Of a stretch of 64,000 bases of DNA, positions 46,993-57,019 are shown piece by piece. A program made the translations under genes and the position numbers. Location: positions 1 to 64,000 of the forward strand of contig JAEHOE010000232.1 in the NCBI GenBank assembly GCA_016858145.1. The letters are read 5' to 3'. The notes beneath the pieces were generated by a model, which was not told where the DNA came from, ran no database searches, and saw only the letters and a program-made list of their open reading frames with translations. Source of the DNA: Edaphochlamys debaryana (Eukaryota > Chlorophyta > Chlorophyceae > Chlamydomonadales). Position 1 is the first letter of the stretch, and the number at the start of each line of letters is the position of its first letter.

Positions 46993-47581
46993 TACGCGGT
47001 TGAATGCAGGTCTCGTATAACTGTAGCGCCGTGAGCAGTTAATTAGTGCGCTCATGGAAGATCTGCCCGAACCCTAACCCCTTCGAAGGCATACACGAAG
47101 GTGCACTGCCCTGGTCCAGCACAGCAATTGACGGCGACCTGAGCCGTGGTCTGCGACGGGCTCTCTAACCGCTCTTCCGTCCTTACAAGGCGATTGCCTC
47201 AAACTGCTTCCAGCCGCGCTCTCCTTAGCCATAGCCGCGGCCTTAGTTGGGGCCACGGCGCCTCACCTCCTCCCTTTGCAGCCCTTACGCCTGCCATGAC
47301 AACCCCTGCCCTCTGCGCAATACGTGCTCCATCCCATTCCAATTCCATACTCCACCCCACGCCTCCGCTGCCAGCTGGGCAGCCGCTTCCGGCTAGGAAG
47401 GCCGCAGGACCGGTCCAGCCCATCCCCCTCCGCAGGGGCTCCTTGCCGTCAGCACGAACCACCTCGCCCCCGACCCCTGCAACCCCCGCCCCTGCTACAG
47501 GCCCCCGCTAGTGCCTCCCGACGGCACCCCTTCCCCCTGCCCCTCTCCTGCGCTGGATGGGCTCCCCCTCCCCACTGCCGC
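46993..47581. other. Intergenic: 3' region of ERD2-like gene
   Basis: This is 589 bp between the transposon and the stop codon of the minus-strand ERD2-like gene. It should contain that gene's 3' UTR, with a TGTAA signal at 47187-47183. No gene or RNA was recognised. Confidence 0.55.
47183..47187 (-). promoter_or_regulatory. Putative TGTAA polyadenylation signal
   Basis: TTACA on the + strand reads TGTAA in the direction of the ERD2-like gene, 395 bp past its stop codon at 47582. The motif is the algal polyadenylation signal; the distance is somewhat long, so this is tentative. Confidence 0.4.
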
Positions 47582-50498
47582 TCAGACGATGCCCGCAGGC
47601 AGGCGCACTATCCCGGAGCCCTCGGCGTAAGACTTGACATAGTAGTAGCTGGGGGGGGGGGGCGAGCAGGAGGGGAGGATGGAAGGGTGGTCAGCAACAG
47701 CAAGGGGTGGTGGCGGTGTGTGTCGGTGTCGGGGCCCAGCGGCGCGGCTGCCCTCCTCGGCATTTGAGGTTCTCACGGTGGCCGAGAGCCCTAACACCAC
47801 AGCCCCGGTCGCTCGGCACCCCGTGCCTAGGCCCACTACGCCCCTTGCAACCCCCCCCCCTCGCCGCCCCCACCAGAAGTCCGCCAGGATGAAGGTCTGC
47901 ACCACCTCGGAGGCCAGCACCATGGCCGGCCACAGCCCAGAGCCCAGCGCCTGCCACAGGTAGCGGTTGCCCTCCAGGATCTGGGGAGGGGGTGGCGGGG
48001 AGGAGACTGTGAGAGCCATGAGCCATGACTGGAGACGGGGAGGTGCCCAGCTCGGCTCAAGAAGGCCACCACAACCCCCCCACCTTCCCTGCCCCGACCC
48101 GCACCCGACCCGCACCCGCACCCGCACAGCCCACTCGCGTTCCCGTACTCCCCAACACTCGGGACCGCACCCCCCTGCCCCCCCCCACCTGCAGGATCCA
48201 GTGCGCGCAGGACAGGAAGCGCGACAGCCCCAGCGCGAACACGTAGTGCGCCGTGAAGCGCTCCACAACCTGGGGGTGGGGGTGGGGGGTGGGGGGTGCA
48301 GGGCAACACGGTAAGGCGTGAGCCAGGGGCCCAGAATAAGGTAGGGTCAGCACGCCACCCTGCCCAAGCTCCGCTCAGCCCTAGGCCCGCTCGGGCCCAG
48401 CACAGCTCCGCCCCAAGGCACCGGTGCACTGCACCGCCAGTCCTTCCCTCACCCCCCCTTCCCCCTCCCCTCCCCTCTCCCCCACCTTGGCCTTCTGCAT
48501 CATGCGCAGCTGCGGGTACACCGACACCGCCTCCAGGTACACGCAGAAGGCCCAGAACACCTGGGGGGGGAAGGGGGTGGTGAGGGATGATGGCAAGTGC
48601 AGAGAGCCTGCAGGTGGAGCGCCCCGGTTGCACCCTGGGTCTTTCAAGGCCCCGGCCCGTGGCCTGCGGGGGCGCCCCCTCCTGCCCACGTCCCTCCTCT
48701 CTCCGCCCTTCTCCTTGGGACCCCTCGACCCGCCGTAGCCTAACCTTGGTCTTGGGACACGCGAACAAGCTGTCCTGGCTCCCCTTTCCCGCACCGCCGT
48801 GCAACCCCGCCCGTGCCCCCCGCCCTTTGCCCCCTCTGTCCGTTTCCCCCCCACCTCCCCCATCCCCTCATCCCAGCCCGCCCCACCCTGAAGAGGTACA
48901 GGTGGCTGGTGGAGGGCTTGGCGATGAAGGCCAGCAGCGCGCAGGGGACCAGCTGGGGGGGCAGGGGGGAGGGGAAGAGAGGGAGGCGGAGGGCGGGGAG
49001 AGGAAGGCGGTCAGCGGTTGGGGTGTGTGCTGGAACGTGCATGGCCCTCAAGTATAGCCCTTGCCAGCACTTGTGGGCATCCAAGCTGCTCGCTAACCAG
49101 CAACCACACCCTTTCCCCCGCAGCCCATTCAACCCCTGTGTCCCCAGCCACTTTCAACCCTCCACTAGTCTTCCAGGCCCCCCCCCTTCCCCCCTCCCCC
49201 ACCACGTAGTAGAACTTGATCATGTCCTGCTCCTTCTGGTACGTCAGGCGCATGTCGGTGGCGGTCATGCAGTACACCACCGCCAGGGTGGCGATCAGGG
49301 TCAGGCCGTCCAGCACCGTGTGGATGTCGTACTCCATCATGAAGCTGGGGCGAGGGGAGTGTGGGGAGGTGGGGGGCGATGGGAAAGGTGGGGTGGAGTC
49401 AAGGCGGCGAGCGGGTGCTACGCCGAAGGGGCCCCAGCCCTTCCAGGACCCGGACTCATGGGAGGGGGCCGAGTCTCTGGTGGCCGCCCTCGCCCCGTGG
49501 TCCGAGTCGGGCGAGTACGCCCCGCCCCTGCCCCCTGGCCCCTTGGCCCGCTCGTGACAGTCCTGGCCAGCCCCGGCCGGCGTTATGGGGTTCCGCCCTC
49601 CCCGAGACAGGGAGGCAGCGATGGAGCCCCGCTGGGCGGCAAGCCGGGCTGCCGCTGCCTGCTGGGGCCAGCAGGGTGGCCACCGCACCAACCCTGTGTT
49701 GCCCCCGCCCCCTCGCCCTCCGCCTCTGCCCAATACCGCCGCCTGGCTCTCCCCCCCCCTGGAGTGAAACCCCACATGGCGAACCGGAACCGCCCCTGCC
49801 TCCTCTGCTTGCAGAAGAGCGCCTCCGCCCCCGCCGGGCACCTGCCGGCTCCGATGCCTTGGGTCCGCAGCGTGCTCCCCGGCGCAGCGCTGTGCCTGCC
49901 GTGCTGCTCCTCGCGCGCCCCCTCCTCCTCGGGCCCGCCTGCTCCTCAGCCCCTTCGTGCTCCTTCGCCCCCTCCAACCCGGCCCTCCTCCCCCCGCTCC
50001 CCCTCCGTCTGCTGCTGAGGCTCTCCCGTTCCGCACCTGCAGAACAGCCGCACCGCCAGGAAGGTGGCGGTCAGCAGCTGCGACTGCAGCGACAGCCCTG
50101 CGCGCAGCGAGGGAGAGGGACACGGGCACACGGGCAGCGCGGTCACGGAGAGCGCAGATCACGTCCGGACGGCGTTTGCAGCCACCAGCGCGCGGCCCCG
50201 GCTCCGGAGCAGCTGCTTGGTCGCGGCCCGTGCGTGCGTCCGGGGGCATCGGCTCACCCGCGACCGACTTCTTCTTCTGCAGCTTGTAGCCCAGCAAGCC
50301 AATTCCGATGAAGTGCGCCACCTCGGCCAGCACGAAGAGCGTATCGTGGTCCTTAACGGTGCGCCAGAGAGTTAGAAGGAGCAGTAGCGCCCCCAGCACC
50401 CCCAGGCCGGTCTTGGTGCGCGGTGGCCGCGATTTGACCCACTGGACCACGGCCACCAGCGGGTCCTTGACCTTGCCCAGCGTGTCGTCAGACCCCAT
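47582..50498 (-). CDS. ERD2: ERD2-like (ER lumen protein-retaining receptor family) membrane protein (8 exons, 279 aa)
   Basis: Exons on the minus strand: 50498-50258, 50097-50037, 49344-49203, 48952-48887, 48560-48486, 48269-48189, 47980-47874 and 47648-47582; all in frame (840 nt with stop). The family core is clear: CSFMMEYDIHTVLDGLTLIA, FWAFCVYLEAVSVYPQLRMM, RFTAHYVFALGLSRFLSCAH and EVVQTFILADFCYYYVKSYA. Length and the N-terminal extension (residues 1-55, with hydrophobic GVLGALLLLLTLW) match the plant ERD2-like class of about 273 aa, rather than the 215-aa canonical K/HDEL receptor. Seven membrane helices in the core plus one in the extension are expected, in the Golgi/ER system. In plants this longer class is thought not to act as the classical K/HDEL receptor, so the exact role is open. 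It is divergently transcribed from the selenophosphate synthetase gene, starts 242 bp apart. Confidence 0.93.
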
Positions 50499-50740
50499 GC
50501 TGGGCTAAAGTTGATCGAGCGTACAAGCGTGGGCCACCAGACCTCGTGACAGGTGGAGCGGATGTAATGGTGTACGCGAGCTGGAGAAACGCGCTCAGAT
50601 CAGGCGTTTGCAGGGAGGGGGGGGATTGGCCCCTAGGTGCTGTCCTTCCAATTCGGGTTTGCGACGGCCTCGCGAGCCAGCCAACTCGTGTCCCGCCCGT
50701 AGTGAAGCAATTTCAGTACACCTCACCAATCAAACCCACC
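50499..50740. promoter_or_regulatory. Shared upstream region of ERD2-like and selenophosphate synthetase genes (242 bp)
   Basis: Only 242 bp separate the two divergent start codons, so both 5' UTRs and core promoters must fit here. ACCAATCA lies close to the plus-strand ATG. No TATA box is evident. This is inferred from geometry. Confidence 0.65.
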
Positions 50741-53700
50741 ATGAAGCTGCTCGGTCTCGGTCGCGCTCTGGCCAAGAGCAAGGCATTGCTCGGTCGACAG
50801 CCGGCCGCACCCGTTTCCGCCCAGGTGCGCGCCCCTGTCGTCCCGCACACATGCTCCTGGCTCCGTGGTGGCCGCGTAGCCTGCGAGCACGCCGCGTTAT
50901 GTCTCGTCCCGTCTCGTCCCGGAAATGCCGCTTGCTGTCGGAATCGCTGCAGGCTGCCGCGCCGCTCCTGCGCCTGCTGGCCGGCTCGCCCCGGCCCGGG
51001 TCCCATGTCGGCCGCCCTCGGCCGCTGACCACCAGCGCTGCCGCCGAGGCCGGCGCCGACGCCCCCGCCAGCCCCGCCCCCGTGCGGCTGACGCAGCTGT
51101 CGCACGGCGGTGGTTGTGGATGCAAGATTGCTCCGGGGAAGCTGCAGGAGATCCTCCGCAACGTGCAGCTGGACTTTGGTGCGTCCGGAGAGGGGGCGGG
51201 GGAGTTAAGGGGGACTGGGGGGGCGGAGCTGGCATACGGAGGCGGTACAGGAGGTACAGCAGTACGGAAAGACCGCCGAGAGCCGGGGGGCCGCGGCGGA
51301 CGGCGGGTGTAGGCGCAACGCCCAGGGGAGCTCGTTGTGCCAACGGAAGGTCTGCAGTTCTTCCTGGCGAGAGGGGTGGGGCACAGGGTTGACAGGGTGG
51401 GTTGGCATTGGTCCGCAGGCAGAGGGCCATGGGGATGGTGGATTCGAGAGCACTGGCCTGGGCCCCGGAACCAGGCGGTGCAGCTGTACAGCAAGGGGGC
51501 GGGCCGGAAGGCAGGGAGCCCCACACCCGCCCCCCATCCCCTTCCCACAACGCTCCTCCCCCCCCCCGCCCCCAGGCTGCAAGGACCTGATGGTGGGTGC
51601 CTCCACCTCGGACGACGCAGCCGTGTACCGCCTCAACAAGGACCAGGTGTGGTGTGTGTGGGGGGGGGGGGGGGCGGGGGGGAGCGTTGGGGCTCAGCGG
51701 TATCACCTCCAGAAAGATGGTGGGCGAGACGCCGAGGTGACCAGAGAGTGTGAGGCTGCGCCGCCTCACCAGGGGGCTTAGAGGGCAAGGCGGAGAGTGG
51801 CGGACGGGGGAAAGCTGAAGAGATTGTTTCCACTGTGGCTGCGTGCGCCCACCTTCCGCTGCACCCCCCCCGTCCACCCACCACCCCAGGCGCTCATCCT
51901 CACCACCGACTTCTTCATGCCCATCGTGGACGACCCACGGGACTTTGGGAGGGTGGCGGCAGCCAACGCCATCAGGTGGGGGGGGGGCGGGGGGGGGGGT
52001 GAACAGGGGGTGTTGTTGAAAAGGGGGGAGGGGCTCTGGACTGAGGGACGTGTGGACTGGGGCCGAGGGTTCAAGACTTTCCTGCGCCCGAGCACACCTG
52101 TTTGGCATGTGTGTGTGTGGACAAGACCATGGGGAGGAAAGGGGCGCGGCAACGGCTTACCCCGCTCTTTCTCTCCAGCTCTTTCCTGGGCAACGGTCCG
52201 ACACGCTCTAAGCCCCACCACCATGACCACTGCCCTGCCGCGCCCCCCCCCCCCCCCCAGTGACGTGTACGCCATGGGCGGCCGCCCCATCCTGGCGCTG
52301 TCGGTTCTGGGCATGCCGGTGGAGAAGCTGGGGGCGGCCACCATCAGCGAGATCGTGGCGGGGGGGGCGGACATGTGCAGGTGTGTGGGGGGGGGAGAGG
52401 GGAGGGAGGGGAGCAGAGGGAGGCGGGGTGTCAAGGGAGAGCACGAGGAGGTCCTGGGCCGTGAGCTGGGGTGCGCGGTGCTGGAGGGAGGGCTGCGGGA
52501 GGGGGGCTGCAGCTGCGCGAACACCCGGGGGGGCCGGGGAGAGGAGGGGGGGGGCAGTGGGTAGGATGCGGGGGGGTGTCTGCCCACCTGTGTCGGCCCG
52601 CCAACCCGCCCCCCGCCCTTGCCTTCCCTGCGCCCCCCGAGCAGGCAGGCGGGCATCCCGCTGGCAGGTGCGGACCACGTGTGTGGGGGGGGGGGGGAGG
52701 GGATTGGGGGTTAGGATGGGCTGCTTGCGGCGAGGCGGTGGGGTGCTAGGCCGGGCTATCGGGCCCTGACCACGTGCACCCTCCCACCCACCCCCACCCC
52801 TTACCGCCCCTCCCCCCACACACACACCCACACCCCCAGGCGGCCACTCCATTGACTCCCCCGAGCCCATCTTCGGACTGGTGGTGGCGGGCCTGGCGCA
52901 CCCGGACGCCATCCGGGCCAACAGGTGCGTGGGACGGGGGGGGGAGGGGGTGAAGGGATGAGGGCCTGGTTTTAAGGTGGGGGCTGGGTGACTGGGCAGC
53001 CAGGGCCGTGGGGCCCCGCACGACGCCGAACCGGCCCCCCCCTGCTCGTGGCTGACGGGGGGTCTACGCACCTGATCGAAGCCCTCCCCACCTCTCGCCC
53101 ACCACCCCTCTCCCCCCCACCCCCCCAGCACGGGCCAGCAGGGCGACGTGCTCATCCTGACCAAGCCCCTGGGGGTGGGGGCCATGACCACCGCCATCAA
53201 GAAGGGGCTGCTGGGGGAGGAGGGGTACCAGCAGGTGGGGGGGGGGGCAGCGGGGAGGGGAGGGGAGGGGAAGGGGGGGAGGGGAAGGGGCGGAGGGGAA
53301 GGTGGGGACGGGAGGTTGAGCACGGGGCGTGCTTGGGTGCAGGGCCAGGCGAGCTGTTTCCCCCCCCCCCCCCCCCCAGGTCATCAAGGCCATGACCACG
53401 CTCAACTCCGTGGGGGCGGTGCTGGGGCAGGAGCCGCGCGTGCACGCCATCACGGACGTGACGGGTGGGGCCCCCTGTGTGCACGTGGAGGGGGGGGGAA
53501 GGCGGGGGGGGGAAGGCGGGGGGGGAAGGCGGGGGGGGGAAGGCGGGGGGGGGGAAGGCGGGCGGGAAAGGCGGGGAGGGAGGCGGGATTGGGTGGAAGG
53601 GAGGCCGGGGCCGGGGCTCGAGGCCGGGGCTTGAAGGGCAAAGAGAGGGGAGGGGGGACAGCAGTCTGCCGGCTACCTTTCTCGCGTTGATATGTGCTGT

Positions 53701-54914
53701 TCTCTCGCTGCTCCTTTCCTCCCGTCCCACCCATCCCCTCATCAGGCTTTGGTCTGCTGGGTCACCTGCTGGAGGTGGGTGGGGCATGAGCGTCGGACAC
53801 GGAAGGAGGGGGGGGGGTCAGAGGGACACGGTTGGAGAGGAGGGCTGGGGACTTGCGGGGCTGTGAGCCAGGGGCTGAGGGGAGCGGGGTGGCTCGGGAT
53901 GTGTGCGGCCTCCGCCTTTCCGCCGGCAGCAAGCGTCCCCTTAATCCCTTCCCTTGCTTAGCCCTACCCACCTCTGATCTCGTCTTCCACCCGGCCCCCT
54001 TCCCCTCCCCCCCTCCCCCACCCACCCACCCACCCACCCTTTACCCCGCCCCCCAGGTCTGCCGCGGCTCCAACGTGACCGCCACCCTGCGGGCCTCCGC
54101 GGTGCCCCTCATGGCCCCCGCCATAGAGCTGGCCAAGCGGGGCTGCCTGCCGGGGGCCGTCAAGCGCAACTGGGAGAGCTACGGACACAGCGTGGGCCTG
54201 GCGCCAGAGGTGGAGGTGAGGGGGCAGCGTAAGGAGGGAGGGGGACCTGGCCCAGCCCTTTCGCCCACCCCACGATCCACACCGACAGACACACTCAGCG
54301 TGCAACATGATGCCGTCCTCCCATAGCCCCCCCATGCCGTTCTCCTCGTCCGCACACCCTCCGCCCTCCCCCGCCCCCCTCCCTCACTCCCCTTACCTCC
54401 CTTTCTTCTCGCTCTCCACCCTCCCCCCCTCCCAACCCCCCCCAGCCCTGGCTGCGCGACCTCATGGTGGACCCCCAGACCAGCGGGGGGCTGCTGCTGG
54501 CGGTGGAGCCGGGGGCGGCACAGGAGGTGCTGGAGACGTGCAGGGGGGCGGGCTTCGAGCAGGTGAGGGGGGGGGGGAAAGGAGGGAGGGAGGGGGTTGC
54601 GGAAGGGAGAGTTAGGGGCGCGGAACGGGGGATGGGAGGTAGGATGCGACGGGTGGATTGGGAGGAAGGGAAGGGCGCGGCGGGCACTCACAGGCTGGCT
54701 TCCGGGACCGAGGGCCGACCCCTGCCATGGCTCTTGGGCTCTTGGGTACCCTGAGGTCCTCCTCACGCGCCCTACACGCCACCCCATCTCCTCCCTCTCC
54801 CCCCCATCTCCCCCCCCCCCCCAGGCCTCCATCATTGGCACCCTGGACTACCCCAACCCCATGCTGGCGCCCGGGGAGGTGGGGGCCACCGGCAGCGTGG
54901 TGGTGGGCAAGTGA
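50741..54914 (+). CDS. SELD: Selenide, water dikinase (selenophosphate synthetase), Cys type (13 exons, 426 aa)
   Basis: Exons: 50741-50824, 50953-51178, 51576-51646, 51890-51975, 52261-52380, 52645-52667, 52840-52924, 53129-53234, 53380-53464, 53746-53774, 54057-54215, 54446-54562 and 54825-54914; all in frame (1281 nt with stop). The enzyme makes monoselenophosphate from selenide and ATP for selenocysteine synthesis. The catalytic loop [11 protein letters not shown] has Cys82 (codon TGT) at the position of E. coli Cys17, and Lys85. Further family motifs: [60 protein letters not shown] and [12 protein letters not shown]. It carries about 75 extra N-terminal residues, starting [20 protein letters not shown] and Arg/Ala-rich, which look like a mitochondrial or plastid transit peptide. 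Exons 6 (23 nt) and 10 (29 nt) are tiny, yet both are needed to build conserved motifs. The gene implies a selenoprotein-making alga. Confidence 0.96.
53491..53580 (+). repeat. G-rich tandem repeat in selenophosphate synthetase intron 9
   Basis: About six to seven imperfect copies of a [17 protein letters not shown] unit of 12-14 bp lie in the first half of the intron after exon 9 (donor at 53465). This adds to the G excess common to intron 5' ends here. Confidence 0.8.
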
Positions 54915-57019
54915 GGGGGGAGGAGGCAGGTAGGAGGAGGAGGAGGGGCAGTCGTGGAGGAGCGGCGCTGCGCTGACGGAGGGCAGGCCGCGCAGAGAGG
55001 CAGTGCGGAGCGGAGTGTGGGCAAGGCGCGGGCATCGCTGTGGGCACTGAGACCGACGCATGATGCGGACCTTGGGGCTGGGTGTGGGGTGGGGGCTGCA
55101 ATGCGGCGGTGCAAACTGCTCAACATGCATAGTGATACCTACATTTGCTGGTTGGCAGATGGGTTGCGGAGCACAGTCGTCCGCCGGCGTCAGGCGGGAG
55201 AGGAATGGACGGCGAGCTGGCTGCGGCTGGGGCGGTGGCTACGGAGGGTGGGGCGGTGTGTACACGCCTTCCGGTTGGGGGTCTCGGACCGGGCTGGCGG
55301 GGCAGCAGCGATGGAAGCGGGGGGAGGCGATGCAGGGACGGCAGCTGAGGTGGGGACGGTGCGGCGAGGGAAGCAGGGGGAGGCCGGGGCGAACGACTCC
55401 GCCCTCGAGCCCTCCTGTGCCATGTATGGAACATCCTTGGTCGCGCCCGACCGGCGCCCCACCGCCACTTATTACTCCTCCGGCCCGGCCTTTACCCGTG
55501 GGTCCTCCGACTCCCTGTGCTTCCTGACTGCCCGGCTGCCGCGCACCCGCCCGGCGACAGCTGTGACGTGTGGACTGCGGAGGGGGCCAGCCGTCAGCTG
55601 ACTGTACTGCCGGCGGTGGACGTACCGTCCCAACCCGCACCGCCTAGGGCTGTCGGTTGCCAAGCAATGCATTCACCCCTCGCTCCTGGGGCAGCACCGT
55701 TTATCGCCGGGAGGTGCTGGTCTCCCTTAAACTGGGAGGTGCCAGTCCACCAGGAGCTAACGCAAGCGGTGGGCGGATAGGACGGTGTGGTCAAGCTGGG
55801 CGGGCCCCCAGGGCTGACTGCCGAGTGGGGCAACACTACTGCTGCTCGCCCGCCCCGCAGCTGACAGTTGCCTTCTCAACGCCGGTCTCGACAGCCCAGG
55901 CTGGGAAGGTCGTGCCGTGGGCTGGTTGCCTGTCCCGCGTCCCGCACGGTCTCTTCGGTTCCCTGCGCTCGGCGGCAACCAGCCCCCATGCCCTTACTGC
56001 CCAGGCTTCTGCACAGCATCCTGGCCGGGGCCATGCGCATTTCCGCACTCCACCCCCCAGGACGGGCTGGGCACACATGCATCACGGCTGGGGTCCCGGC
56101 CTTCCCAGGAGCCGTCGACGCGGTGCGTCTTCCACCAACCGCCACTCCCCGAGCACACCTCTCCAGAGCCCCAGGGGGGGGGCTGCCAGGCCTCAGGACG
56201 TCAGGAGCTCAAGTCCAGCCAAGACATGAGCGAGCGGGATCGTGGGGGCTCGGGCTCCCGGCACTCGCCAGGGAGGCCTCACTCTTGCTACACTCTTAAC
56301 ACGTTCCTGTGGCCCCATTCGCCCAACTTGATTGGCTCCCAACCCGCATCACATGGAGAATCTTACAGACCGCATCATTAGCCCGGCCCCATCCGGTCCT
56401 GGGAGCGCACACGGCATAGAGACGACAAGAATTGGAGTGGCTAGGTGAGAGGCAGAGGGGGCCAGGGGGTGGGGGCGTGTGCGGATGCACTGCTTTCCCC
56501 CTCCCGTGCGAGGTGGAACCGGCAGGGCTCCCGCCCCGGGCGCAGCTCCCGGAGCCCCGGGCGGCCCCCCTCAGGCCGTGGGCCCTGCTTCCGAATCATC
56601 CCTCGCCGCCAAACACACGCACGCTGCACACCATTACCATTGATAATACTAATACTAATGCTATGCTAATAGCATCAAAGATAGGCCTTAAAGCCTCAGC
56701 CGCATCCACTGGCAAGGCCTCAAACCCCCACGCATCTCATCTCCGCATTGGGTTGCCCCCAGGACTCCGCGCGCGCACCCACCCCTGTGCTGCTGCATGC
56801 ACAAGCAACGCAGCGGCATACTTCATTCCGGCATCGTCTTAGCCCTCACCTCTCCCCACCCTCGCCCTGTCGGACATAGGTACCAGGTAGGCCCACGCCT
56901 TGCCTTGGTTTATGAGCGCAGGAAAGCGTTATTGAGGGCGTGAGCCCGCGGGCTGAGCCGAGGTGCCAACATGGCACGTTTGGGCACTGATGTAACTCAC
57001 TCTTGCCCCCCCCGCCCCC
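54915..57019. other. Convergent intergenic region between SELD and FDXR genes
   Basis: This is 2.1 kb between two converging genes and holds both 3' UTRs. No TGTAA was seen on the + strand within 700 bp of the SELD stop. On the minus strand TGTAA occurs at 56367-56363, 653 bp past the FDXR stop. An unusually AT-rich patch lies at about 56627-56690. Open frames here lack splice logic or family resemblance, and I saw no RNA gene. Confidence 0.5.
56363..56367 (-). promoter_or_regulatory. Possible TGTAA polyadenylation signal
   Basis: TTACA on the + strand reads TGTAA in the direction of the FDXR gene, 653 bp beyond its stop codon. It is the only such motif I saw in the gap, but the distance is long, so confidence is low. 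Confidence 0.3.

Noticed and set aside
54915..55660. SECIS element after the SELD stop codon
   Set aside because: The protein has no in-frame TGA for Sec, so none is needed, and I saw no clear AUGA...GA stem pattern.
54915..56842. Several open frames of 60-215 codons between SELD and FDXR
   Set aside because: They overlap each other in different frames and strands, have no recognisable motif and are expected by chance at this GC content.
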